The notes under the pieces are model-generated. The model had not been told where the DNA came from. It saw nothing but the letters and a program-made list of their open reading frames with translations, and searched no databases. Shown one piece after another: positions 49,907 through 57,826 of a stretch of DNA of 64,000 nucleotides. The translations under genes and the position numbers were made by a program. Where the stretch lies: assembly GCF_000334915.1 (NCBI RefSeq), contig NZ_AMSF01000036.1, positions 1 through 64,000 of the forward strand, in the 5' to 3' direction. Position 1 is the first letter of the stretch. Each line of letters begins with the position of its first letter. The stretch is from Dyella ginsengisoli LA-4. Its GTDB lineage: Bacteria > Pseudomonadota > Gammaproteobacteria > Xanthomonadales > Rhodanobacteraceae.

Positions 49907-52330
49907 TCATGGAGCGTCCGTCACGGGTGGGCGGCTGGTCGGCACCAGCAGCACGGTGAAACCGATACCCAGCAGCAGGGTGATGCCGAAGTCGTGCAGC
50001 GCCGGCATCGAGCTCAGCGACAGCAGGCCGAAGGAAAGCAGGGTGGTGATCGCCGACAGCAGCACGCTGGCGTACATCGCGCCGGGGCGATGCGCGGTAT
50101 GCGGTTCGCCCTCATGCAGGAACACCGCGTAGTTGGCGCCCACGCCGAGCACCAGCATCAGCGCCATCCAGTGGAACAGCGTGAGCGGCTGGCCGAGGTA
50201 GCCCAGCGCGGCCAGTGCCAGCGCAATGCCGGCCACCGGCGGCAGCATGACGCGCAGCATGCGTTGCCAGCCATAGCGCCAGCCGAACACCGGCACCACC
50301 AGCATGATCGCGGCGAACAGCCACAGGCTGGCGTAGCGGCGGTAACGGCCGAACAGCTGCGACACACTGGCGGCCTTGTCCACCAGGATCACGCCGGGCA
50401 GGCGATCGGCGGCGCTCTGCAGCTGCGCGTCGTCGTCGCCCTGCGGCAGCACGATCGAGGCGCAGCCCTGCGCGCTGCAGCCCATCCACAGGTAGCGGAA
50501 CGGCGTGGCCAGCGGCGACTCCAGCCAGCGGGTGAAAGCCAGCGGCGTGCCCGGCCAGGTGTCGGCATAGCCGGCCGCGGCGTCGGCGCGCAACCCGCCG
50601 GCGACCAGCAGCGACTGCAGGCGTTCGCGGTCGGCCCGGGTACGCGTCGATGCCGGGGCGCCTGCCGGCGGCTCGCCCGTCGCGGGGACAGTGCCGTCCG
50701 CCTGCAGGCTGCGCGCGAGCAGCGCGTGATCGGCCTGCTGACGTGCCTGCGAGGGCGCCATGCGGGCCAGCCCCAGCCAGTCGGCGAGCTGGCCGCGGCG
50801 CACCATCGCCTGCAATCGCTGCTCGAGCAGTTCCTCGCGCTGCAGGGTCTGTTCGGTGTTGGCGCCCTGTACCAGGTAGAACTGGCTGCCGTTGCCGAGC
50901 CCGGTGATGTCGCGGATGCGGTGTTCCTGGGCGACCAGCGAGGCCGGCGGGGAAATCAGCAGGTGCACGTCGTCGTCGTGACCGAGCCGCTGCCAGCCGG
51001 GCAGGGCGAGCAGCAGCAAAAGCACGGCCAGCCCCAGTCCGCGCCGCCCCTGGCCGGCGCGGCCGACCGCGCGCTGCAGCGCCAGCGCCCAGCGTACCGG
51101 TGCCGCCGACAGCGGCCGGGCGGCACGCTGCAGCATCGCCGGCAGCAGCCAGAACACGCTGAGGCAGGCGGCCAGCATGCCGCTCATCGCGAACACCGCC
51201 ATCTGGCGCAGCGCAGGGAAGGGCACCCCCGCCAGCAGCGCATAGCCCAGCAGCGACGTGGCCAGCGCCAGCAATAGCGCCGGCCGCACCTGGCGCAGGC
51301 CGGCGGCGGCATCCCAGCGGGAGCCGGCGTTGGCGCGCGCGGTGAGGTACTGGATCGAGTAGTCCACCGCCTCGCCCAGCAGCGCGGCGCCGAACACCAG
51401 GGTCAGCAGGTAGATCTGCCCGAACACCAGCAGGCTGACCACGGTGGCGGCCAGCACGCCGGCCGCGGTCGACAGAAACGCCAGCAGCAGCGGCCCGGGC
51501 GAACGGAACATGCCGATCAGCAGCAGGGCGATGCCCAGCGTGGAAATCCAGCCGACCAGGCGCACGTCGTGCTCGGCGCCGGCGCGTGCCGCGGCGGCAT
51601 AGAACACCGCGCCGGTGCGCAGCACGCGGGTGCCGGGCTGCCCGTGCTCGACCTGCCGTACCGCAGTGTCTACCGCGGCGAGCGCGCGGCGCTGCACGGT
51701 GTCGTCGTAGGACGATCCGTCCAGCGTCGCGGTGACCAGCACGCTGGTGCCACCGTCCGGGTGCGCAACCAGCAGGTTGTCCTCCGGCAGCAGCGACGAG
51801 CGACTCCAGGGCTGCTCGTCGAGCCAGTGCTGCAGCCAGCCGAACGGATCGTTCTGCAGCGTGGTGCCCACGCCGTCGAGGAACGGTGCGTTGAGCCGCT
51901 GCGCCAGCGCCTGTGCCGGGTCGTAGCCGGGCGCAGCCATCGCGGCACGGTCGGCGTCGGACAGCAGGAAGAACCGGTGCGGCAGGTAGGGCGCGACCAT
52001 CTCGTGCAGGTCGAACGGCGGCAGCTCCGCCATCACCGAGCGGAACACGTGGTCGCCCGCCAGCGCCTTGCCCAGCGCGCGGGCCGCAGCCTTGGCGCGT
52101 TCGTCGTCGGCGTTCTGCACCAGCAGCACCACGCGGTCGCCGTTGGCGTGGGCCAGCCGCTGCACCGCGGCCTCGGCCAGCGGTTGCTGTTCGGTCGCCG
52201 GCAGCATCGCCAGCAGGTCGGTCTGGATCGGCACGGCGCCGCGACCGAACAGCAGCCACGCGCCCAGCACGGCGAGCAGGGCCAGGGCCGCCGCGAACAG
52301 CACGGCATGGCGGTCAAGTCGTGACTTCAT
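49907..52330 (-). CDS. MMPL-family exporter (RND-like) of the pigment operon
   Basis: An 807-residue membrane protein. The N-terminal helix HAVLFAAALALLAVLGAWLL is followed by a large periplasmic loop, a helix bundle (about 255-430), a second loop and a second bundle to the C-terminus, the two-fold MMPL layout. GAALLGEAVDYSIQYL and VLGVGANYAVFL mark the paired GxxxDY-like sites. It is thought to move the aryl polyene lipid across the inner membrane. Its ATG overlaps the LolA-like stop (ATGA). Confidence 0.86.
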   Translation of the reverse strand: MKSRLDRHAVLFAAALALLAVLGAWLLFGRGAVPIQTDLLAMLPATEQQPLAEAAVQRLAHANGDRVVLLVQNADDERAKAAARALGKALAGDHVFRSVMAELPPFDLHEMVAPYLPHRFFLLSDADRAAMAAPGYDPAQALAQRLNAPFLDGVGTTLQNDPFGWLQHWLDEQPWSRSSLLPEDNLLVAHPDGGTSVLVTATLDGSSYDDTVQRRALAAVDTAVRQVEHGQPGTRVLRTGAVFYAAAARAGAEHDVRLVGWISTLGIALLLIGMFRSPGPLLLAFLSTAAGVLAATVVSLLVFGQIYLLTLVFGAALLGEAVDYSIQYLTARANAGSRWDAAAGLRQVRPALLLALATSLLGYALLAGVPFPALRQMAVFAMSGMLAACLSVFWLLPAMLQRAARPLSAAPVRWALALQRAVGRAGQGRRGLGLAVLLLLLALPGWQRLGHDDDVHLLISPPASLVAQEHRIRDITGLGNGSQFYLVQGANTEQTLQREELLEQRLQAMVRRGQLADWLGLARMAPSQARQQADHALLARSLQADGTVPATGEPPAGAPASTRTRADRERLQSLLVAGGLRADAAAGYADTWPGTPLAFTRWLESPLATPFRYLWMGCSAQGCASIVLPQGDDDAQLQSAADRLPGVILVDKAASVSQLFGRYRRYASLWLFAAIMLVVPVFGWRYGWQRMLRVMLPPVAGIALALAALGYLGQPLTLFHWMALMLVLGVGANYAVFLHEGEPHTAHRPGAMYASVLLSAITTLLSFGLLSLSSMPALHDFGITLLLGIGFTVLLVPTSRPPVTDAP

Positions 52331-52956
52331 GGCAGGCCGAGCACGCGCTTTTCCAGTCCGCTCAGTTCGCCGGCGTCCCGGTTGCGGCTGAAGCGGATGT
52401 CGGTGTCGCCACCATCGTGCATGACGATGCGGATGCCCTGCAGGAACTCGCCGCCGCTCAGCTCGATGCGTTCCAGCACCCGCGCGACGCGCTCCTGCCG
52501 GGGCACCAGTTGCAGCGTCCAGTGCGCCAACGTGCCGCTGGCGGTCATGTCGAATTGCCGGCTCACCTCGTCGCCGTGACCGGCCAGCATCGACTGCAGC
52601 ATGTCGGAGATCTGCGCCACCCCGCGGGCGTTGCGCAGCGGATAGGCCTGCCCCTGCGTGTCGATGCGCGCCGCCTGCCGGCCGGTGAACGCCAGGGTCT
52701 CGGCCACCGGTGCCAGCGATTGCCACAGCATGCCGTGGCCGAGCACGAACAGCAGTTGCCCGTGGCTTTCCTGCGGCCTGGCCAGCGCGGGATTGGAGCG
52801 GGTCTGCACGAAGTCCGCCCGCACTGCCTCATGCCGGGCCAGTTCGCCCAGCACCTGCTGCAGCAACGGGGTAGGGGTTCCGGTCGCGCAAAGGCCGGTA
52901 TCGGGGGTGCCGAGCAGCACTCCCAGCGCGAAAAGTACGGCGATCAGATGGCGCAT
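52327..52956 (-). CDS. LolA-like periplasmic carrier
   Basis: A 209-residue exported protein with signal peptide (RHLIAVLFALGVLLGTPDTG) and a LolA-type body (VRADFVQTRSNPALARPQES, GHGMLWQSLAPVAETLAFTG). In pigment clusters this protein presumably shuttles a lipid intermediate from the MMPL exporter to the outer membrane. It overlaps the glycosyltransferase by 13 bases and the MMPL gene by ATGA. Confidence 0.82.
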   Translation of the reverse strand: MRHLIAVLFALGVLLGTPDTGLCATGTPTPLLQQVLGELARHEAVRADFVQTRSNPALARPQESHGQLLFVLGHGMLWQSLAPVAETLAFTGRQAARIDTQGQAYPLRNARGVAQISDMLQSMLAGHGDEVSRQFDMTASGTLAHWTLQLVPRQERVARVLERIELSGGEFLQGIRIVMHDGGDTDIRFSRNRDAGELSGLEKRVLGLP

Positions 52957-53714
52957 GACGGCTCCCGGCGCAGGCGGCGCCACAGCAGTATGGGCGCACG
53001 CGGCAGCATGCCCAGCAGCAGGCGGGTGTGCATCGCGCTGATGCGCAGGTTGTCGCGCAGCATGCGGAAGTGGGACAGGCCGTTCTCCGGGTAGATCACG
53101 CGGGTCGCCAGGTTGCGTACCGGCAGGCCGCGCCAGAACAGGCGCACGGCGATCTCGGTGTCGAAATCCATCCGCGCCGGCACCGCGGCACGATCGAGTT
53201 CGGCGCAGGTCGCTTCCAGCGGATACAGCCGGTAGCCGCACATCGAATCGCGGATCGCCAGCGACAGCGTTTCCAGCCACACGCAGACGTGGGTGACGTA
53301 GCGGCCGTAGAGGCGGCCGCGCGGCACGCTGTCGTCGTAGATCGGGCAGCCGCAGACCAGCGCGCGCGGGAACGCGCGCGCCTCCTCGACGAAGCGCGGC
53401 GCATCGGCGGTGTCGTGCTGGCCATCGGCGTCGATCTGCAACGCGTGCGTGTAGCCCGCGGCGTGCGCCGCGCGCATGCCTGCGGCCAGCGCGCGACCCT
53501 TGCCCTGGTTGTGCGGCAGGCGGATCAGGGTCATGCCGGCCTCGTCGCGTTCCAGTGCGTCGAGCACGCTGCGCGTGGCGGCATCGCTGCCGTCATCCAC
53601 CACCACGACCGGCAGGCCGTGCGCGCGCAGTCCCTGGACCGTGCGCGCGATGGTGCTGCCATGGTTGTAGATCGGGATCAGTGCGCAGGGCGCAAATCGA
53701 TCCGGGGCCGGCAT
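52944..53714 (-). CDS. GT2-family glycosyltransferase
   Basis: A 256-residue GT-A protein with ALIPIYNHGSTIARTVQGL, VVVVDDGSD and the DxD metal site in LQIDADGQHD. It resembles polyprenyl-phosphate sugar transferases without a long membrane tail; one basic-hydrophobic tail LLLGMLPRAPILLWRRLRRE ends the protein. It may attach sugar to the pigment lipid. ATG 53714 is 12 bases after the ACP stop; the longer frame to 54194 only reads the ACP gene in another frame. Confidence 0.84.
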   Translation of the reverse strand: MPAPDRFAPCALIPIYNHGSTIARTVQGLRAHGLPVVVVDDGSDAATRSVLDALERDEAGMTLIRLPHNQGKGRALAAGMRAAHAAGYTHALQIDADGQHDTADAPRFVEEARAFPRALVCGCPIYDDSVPRGRLYGRYVTHVCVWLETLSLAIRDSMCGYRLYPLEATCAELDRAAVPARMDFDTEIAVRLFWRGLPVRNLATRVIYPENGLSHFRMLRDNLRISAMHTRLLLGMLPRAPILLWRRLRREPSCAI

Positions 53715-53725
53715 CTTGTGGTGGG

Positions 53726-53995
53726 TCAGCGTCGGAGCAGGGTGTGCACGGTGGCGATCACGTCGCCCACCGTACGGACACTCTTGAAGTCTTCCGGACG
53801 GATACGCATGCCGGTCATCTCCTGCACCTGGATGGCAAGGTCGACGGCGTCGATCGAGTCCAGCTCGAGATCGGTGAACAGATGGGCCGAGGCCGTGACC
53901 CGCGACGGGTCGATCTCGAAGGTATCGCGCAGCACTTCGCGGAGCTTGTCCAGAATCTCCTCGTCGCTGATCCCTGCTTCCAAAACGCTGCTCAT
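53726..53995 (-). CDS. Acyl carrier protein, first gene of the pigment operon
   Basis: An 89-residue ACP with Ser in DLELDSIDAVDLAIQVQEM. The start at 53995 has AGGTGG eight bases upstream. It is the first gene after the long upstream region and likely carries the aryl starter or polyene chain. It belongs to the XanC/ApeE type in this position. Confidence 0.9.
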   Translation of the reverse strand: MSSVLEAGISDEEILDKLREVLRDTFEIDPSRVTASAHLFTDLELDSIDAVDLAIQVQEMTGMRIRPEDFKSVRTVGDVIATVHTLLRR

Positions 53996-53999
53996 ACCG

Positions 54000-54333
54000 G
54001 TTCCACCTGTTCCTGCTTCTTATTGATGCTTTTCCGTGTCCGCAACCCGCCGTGCGGCAACCGGGCGGTCGCGCGCATGGCGCCCGGCACGGTGCTCCGC
54101 TCCGGTGGACGTTGCTTGACGCCGGCCTGTGCCGACTGCCCGTGAAACGGGCCCCCCTGGTTCCAGCTTTGCCTTTGCCGGCAAAGCCTTGCAAGTTGTT
54201 CAGCGAACGTGAAGTTTAGCAGGGCGGAGCGCCGATTGAAGAGGGGGGAGGAGGGAAGTCATGGCGCGCCGCAACGAAAGAGCCCGGCGCAAGGCCGGGC
54301 TCCTGGCGATCACCACGCGCGGTGGCGAGGCGC
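54000..54333 (-). promoter_or_regulatory. Probable promoter region of the pigment operon
   Basis: A 334-base stretch with no gene I can support. It holds the terminator of the dehydrogenase gene (54281-54301) on its right side and a perfect 14-base palindrome CTTTGCCGGCAAAG at 54173-54186. All 16 pigment genes follow in one direction without another large gap, so the main promoter must be here. I could not place convincing -35/-10 boxes. Confidence 0.5.
54279..54301 (-). terminator. Terminator after the leucine-type dehydrogenase gene
   Basis: AGCCCGGC and GCCGGGCT pair across five bases and on the minus strand are followed by CTTTCGTT, a short T-rich tail. It separates the dehydrogenase gene from the pigment operon. 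Confidence 0.7.
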
Positions 54334-55437
54334 TTACTGCCCGCGCATGCGGCCCTGGAAGCGGGTGCCGCCGTTGCCCATGTGCGGCAGCTTGATCTTG
54401 CCGATCAGCGCGATGCGCTCCTCGGCCAGACGGTCGGCGGCCTGGTAGGTCGGCACGTTCTCGGTCTTGGAGATCTCGAAGATGCGGCCCAGGTTGTAGT
54501 AGATCTGCCGCATCATGCGCATCGCGCGCTCGCGGTTGTAGCCGTCGATCTCCAGCGAGATGTTCATCACGCCGCCGGCGTTGACCGCGTAGTCCGGCGC
54601 GTACAGCACGCCGCGACGGGTCAGTTCGTCGCCGATCTCGTTGGTGGCCAGCTGGTTGTTGGCCGCGCCGCAGATGATCTTCGCCTTGATGCGGTCGATG
54701 GTCTTCTCGTTGAGCGTGCCGCCCAGCGCGCAGGGCGAGTACACGTCGGCATCGACGTCGTAGATCTCGTCCAGGCCCACCGCCTCGCAGCCCAGCTCGT
54801 CCACGCAGCGCTGCACCGCTTCCTTGTTGATGTCGGTGACGAACACCTTGGCGCCCTGCTCGCGCAGCAGCTTGATGAACTCGCTGCCGACGTGGCCGCA
54901 GCCCTGCACGGCGTAGCTGTACTTGCCCACGTCCTCGTTGCCGTGCTTGAAGTTCAGCGCGGCCATCAGGCCCTGCAGCGTGCCGTAGGCGGTGAACGGC
55001 GAGGGGTCGCCCGAGCCGCCGTGCACCTGGTGCACGCCGGTCACGTACTCGGTCTCGCGGAACACGTATTCCATGTCGTTGACGTCGATGCCGACGTCCT
55101 CGGCGGTGATGTAGCGGCCGCCCAGCGAGTTGACGAAGCGCCCGAACGCGCGGAACAGCGCCTCGGACTTGTCCTTCGACGGATCGCCGATGATCACCGC
55201 CTTGCCGCCACCCAGGTTCAGGCCGGCCACCGCGTTCTTGTAGGTCATGCCGCGCGACAGGCGCAGCACGTCGTTCACCGCTTCGGCCTCGGTCTTGTAC
55301 GGCCACATGCGCAGGCCGCCCAGGGCGGGGCCGAGCACCGTGTTGTGGATCGCGACGATGGCCTTCAGGCCGGCGTCCTTGTTCTGGCAGAACACGACTT
55401 CCTCGTGATCCGTCTTGGCGATGGTTTCAAAGATCAT
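54334..55437 (-). CDS. Leucine/valine/phenylalanine-type amino-acid dehydrogenase
   Basis: A 367-residue Glu/Leu/Phe/Val dehydrogenase with GLNLGGGKAVI and MTYKNAVAGL (substrate Lys residues), then a Rossmann domain YAVQGCGHVGSEF. It interconverts a branched-chain amino acid and its 2-oxo acid with NAD. ATG 55437. It is single, with terminators on both sides, and would feed isovaleryl-CoA dehydrogenase (36130) and the fused mutase (59864), although those are far away. Confidence 0.88.
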   Translation of the reverse strand: MIFETIAKTDHEEVVFCQNKDAGLKAIVAIHNTVLGPALGGLRMWPYKTEAEAVNDVLRLSRGMTYKNAVAGLNLGGGKAVIIGDPSKDKSEALFRAFGRFVNSLGGRYITAEDVGIDVNDMEYVFRETEYVTGVHQVHGGSGDPSPFTAYGTLQGLMAALNFKHGNEDVGKYSYAVQGCGHVGSEFIKLLREQGAKVFVTDINKEAVQRCVDELGCEAVGLDEIYDVDADVYSPCALGGTLNEKTIDRIKAKIICGAANNQLATNEIGDELTRRGVLYAPDYAVNAGGVMNISLEIDGYNRERAMRMMRQIYYNLGRIFEISKTENVPTYQAADRLAEERIALIGKIKLPHMGNGGTRFQGRMRGQ

Positions 55438-55545
55438 TCGAACGATGACTCCAGGTGGGACGGCGCCCGGGGATGGCGGCCGTTCGGGATGGAACAGGGC
55501 CGCACCAGGCGACCCTTTCCGGCATGCACGCTTGCAACAGCTTGA

Positions 55546-55580
55546 AAACCAAAGCCCCAGCGGGGCTGGGGCTTTGGTTT
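55546..55580 (-). terminator. Strong rho-independent terminator after the YXWGXW gene
   Basis: A perfect 16-base stem, AAACCAAAGCCCCAGC facing GCTGGGGCTTTGGTTT (55546-55561, 55565-55580) with a three-base loop, and TTTTC on the minus strand. It stops transcription of the minus-strand gene at 55655 before the dehydrogenase promoter. Confidence 0.88.
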
Positions 55581-55654
55581 CGGGGGGCGAAGTTTAGTAC
55601 GTCGCCGCTGCAATTGCTGACGCGGCGCAGCAAGCCGCGGTCCCGGGCGGGCGC

Positions 55655-55990
55655 TCAGTGGACCCAGTGGCCCCGGCGGAAGTACCAGCCGTCCCGCCGG
55701 TGCACCCAGTGCTCGGGCACGTAGCGGTAGCCCGGACGCGCGTGCACCCAGTAGCCACCGACCCAGATGTGGCGGTGCAGGCGGTGGTCCCAGCGCCAGT
55801 AGCCCGGTGCCCAGACGTAGCCGACCCGCGGCGGCGGCACGCGCACGTAGCGCGGCGGCGGCGGGGGCACGCCGATGGTGACACCCACGGCCACCTGGGC
55901 GGCCTGGGTCTGCGGGGCGTAGCCGACGCCCGCACCGGCGACGAGGCCAAGGGCGGCGAGCAGGGCAAGCTTATGGGTCATCGTGGTCAT
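55655..55990 (-). CDS. YXWGXW-repeat exported protein
   Basis: A 111-residue exported protein with signal peptide (HKLALLAALGLVAGAGVGYAP) and repeated aromatic blocks YVWAPGYWRW, HIWVGGYWVH and WYFRRGHWVH. These match the YXWGXW repeat family of small outer-envelope proteins of unknown role. GGAGACC precedes ATG 55990; ATG 55981 is possible too. Highly basic and His/Arg/Trp-rich after the signal peptide. Confidence 0.8.
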   Translation of the reverse strand: MTTMTHKLALLAALGLVAGAGVGYAPQTQAAQVAVGVTIGVPPPPPRYVRVPPPRVGYVWAPGYWRWDHRLHRHIWVGGYWVHARPGYRYVPEHWVHRRDGWYFRRGHWVH

Positions 55991-56149
55991 GCAGGTCTCC
56001 GTCAGCGCCGCATCGCGCGGCGGCAGGCGGAAGAACGACCCGGCCGTCGTGCTGTTGACGTCACCCGGACCGGCGCGTTCAGCCGGCGGTCGGGGGCGGG
56101 CCGGGCGAGGTTTCGTCGTGTCGTTTTCCAGGAGCGCCTCTTGGCCAGT

Positions 56150-56240
56150 ACGGGACCGGATGAAGAGCGAAGGCACTGGATGACCAGCCCTGCGGCTGTT
56201 GACGAAGCGCCTCCTGCTTCCGCAGGAATGACGAGCAAAA
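56150..56240. repeat. Mosaic repeat related to 11086-11226
   Basis: The 27 bases at 56176-56202 (CTGGATGACCAG then CCCTGCGGCTGTTGA) match, inverted, 11142-11168 with one difference. Next to them GCTTCCGCAGGAATGAC forms a palindrome like the GGGATGAC end of the other copy. The gene-free stretch 55991-56301 holds this element and nothing else I can support. Confidence 0.75.
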
Positions 56241-56301
56241 AGCTGTGACGAGCGAAAGCACCGACACCCGACATCGGACGGCCCGCTGCGACGGGCTGCC
56301 C

Positions 56302-57102
56302 TCAGAGACGGCACTCCGGATCGTGGTGGTTGGCGCGCGCCTTCTGATACACCGGCATCAGCTGCTGCGCCTGCTGTTGCAGCGTCTGCTCGCGCTTGCT
56401 GCTGGACGGGTGGGTGGACAGGAACGCCGGCGGCTTGCTGCCGCCCTGCGCGCCCATCTTCTGCCACAGCGTGGCCGCCGCGCGTGGATCGAAGCCGGCC
56501 TCGGCCATGTAGCGCTGGCCGAGCACGTCGGCCTCGCTTTCCTGGGTGCGCGAGAACGGCAGCAGGATGCCGACCTCCGCGCCCAGGCCCAGCGCCGCCG
56601 CCGCATAGCCGGCGTTGGTGCCACGGGTGCCGGCATAGATGGTGCCCGCCGCCACGGCGGCCTGCGCCGCGTAGTTGTCCGACACGCGCTCGGCGCCGTG
56701 GCGCGCCACCACGTGCGCCAGCTCGTGGCCCAGCACCACGGCAAGCTGGTCCTGGTTGGTGGCTACCTTGAACATGCCCTGGTTCACGCCGATGCGGCCA
56801 CCGGGCAGGGCGAACGCGTTGGCGCTGTCGTCGCCGACGATCTGCACCTCCCACTGGTTGGCGTTCCACGGCGGCGGCAGCACGGCGATCAGTGCGTTGG
56901 CCACGCAGGTGGCATAGGCGCGCTGGCGCGGCGCGTCGACGAATTTGCCCTGCTTGCGCATGTCGTTGAACGCGGTGATGCCCATCTGGCTCATCTGCGC
57001 ATCGGACACGATCATCAGCTGCGATCGCCCGGTGGGCGAGGTGGCACAGCCGGCCAGGCTGAGCGTGGCAACGACGAGGCTGGCGACGATCGTGGCGCGC
57101 AT
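56302..57102 (-). CDS. M48-family metalloprotease lipoprotein
   Basis: A 266-residue lipoprotein: the lipobox LSLAGCA puts lipidation at Cys19. The zinc site is His126-Glu-x2-His130 (VVLGHELAHVVARHG), with the third ligand in ESEADVLGQRYMAEAG. It resembles LoiP/YcaL-type proteases that control outer-membrane protein quality. AGGGAG precedes ATG 57102. Its promoter region is shared with the divergent TetR gene. Confidence 0.9.
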   Translation of the reverse strand: MRATIVASLVVATLSLAGCATSPTGRSQLMIVSDAQMSQMGITAFNDMRKQGKFVDAPRQRAYATCVANALIAVLPPPWNANQWEVQIVGDDSANAFALPGGRIGVNQGMFKVATNQDQLAVVLGHELAHVVARHGAERVSDNYAAQAAVAAGTIYAGTRGTNAGYAAAALGLGAEVGILLPFSRTQESEADVLGQRYMAEAGFDPRAAATLWQKMGAQGGSKPPAFLSTHPSSSKREQTLQQQAQQLMPVYQKARANHHDPECRL

Positions 57103-57185
57103 GGGGGCGACTCCCTGTTCGATGGATACCGGGTCAAGGATAGACGGCCCGGCCGTGCAGGCGGCATCCCTGGGTTGCAAAAAGA

Positions 57186-57197
57186 ACGAACGGTCGT
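57186..57197. promoter_or_regulatory. Possible TetR-type operator
   Basis: ACGAACGGTCGT, an imperfect palindrome (10 of 12 positions), lies 15 bases before the TetR start and is followed by GCTATTTTAAG, which could be a -10 region. The site is of the AACGAnCG..CGTT kind bound by many TetR proteins. Autoregulation is the simplest reading. Confidence 0.45.
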
Positions 57198-57212
57198 GCT
57201 ATTTTAAGCGCC

Positions 57213-57815
57213 ATGACCACCGCTCCCGCTCCGACCAAGCGCGCGCTGACCCGCGAGCTCATCCTCGACCACGCCTACGAGCTGGCCCGTCGCGACGGGC
57301 TGGAGGGCCTGACCATCGGCAGCCTGGCCGCCGACGTGGGCATGTCCAAGAGCGGCGTGTTCGCCCACTTCGGTTCGCGTGAAGACCTGCTGCTGGCCGT
57401 GCTGCATTCAGGCGCGGAACGCTTCACCGAGGCGGTGATGCGCCCGGCGCTGCGCGAGCCGCGCGGGCTGCCGCGGCTGCGTGCCATCGTGCGGCGCTGG
57501 TTCGACTGGGCCGATCGCCACGCCGAGGGCTGCGTGCTGCTCTCGGCGGCCAGCGAATACGACGGCCGCGACGGCGTGATGCACGACGGCGTGGTGAGCC
57601 AGCAATCGCAGTGGCGGGCCGCGCTGGCCAGGGCCGCCGGGCAGGCGATCGAAGCCGGTCACTTCCGCGCCGATGCCGATCCCGAGCAGATCGCCTTCGA
57701 GATCTACGCGCTGATCCTGGGCCTGCACCACGACGCCGGCCTGTTCGGTTTCGACTCGGCCAGCGCCCGGGCCGATGCGGCATTCGAGCGCCTCTGGCGC
57801 AGCTGGCAACCCTGA
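57213..57815 (+). CDS. TetR-family transcriptional regulator
   Basis: A 200-residue regulator. The N-terminal helix-turn-helix is LTIGSLAADVGMSKSGVFAHFGSREDLLL (about 34-62), with a TetR_C-like all-helical ligand domain. The block FGSREDLLLAVL and a C-terminus LGLHHDAGLF are like YcdC/RutR-type or TetR_C_6 proteins. It is followed 11 bases later by an alpha/beta hydrolase gene, probably its target together with itself. Confidence 0.9.
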   Translation: MTTAPAPTKRALTRELILDHAYELARRDGLEGLTIGSLAADVGMSKSGVFAHFGSREDLLLAVLHSGAERFTEAVMRPALREPRGLPRLRAIVRRWFDWADRHAEGCVLLSAASEYDGRDGVMHDGVVSQQSQWRAALARAAGQAIEAGHFRADADPEQIAFEIYALILGLHHDAGLFGFDSASARADAAFERLWRSWQP

Positions 57816-57826
57816 GGCTCCCGACC

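Noticed and set aside
40155-53995. Calling the operon ordinary fatty acid synthesis
   Set aside because: Three KS plus a Cys-less chain-length factor, two ACPs, LolA, MMPL and acyltransferases together fit aryl polyene clusters and not fab operons.
53715-54194. Extension of the glycosyltransferase to a 416-residue protein
   Set aside because: The extra part overlaps the ACP gene in another frame and has no relation to GT2 proteins.
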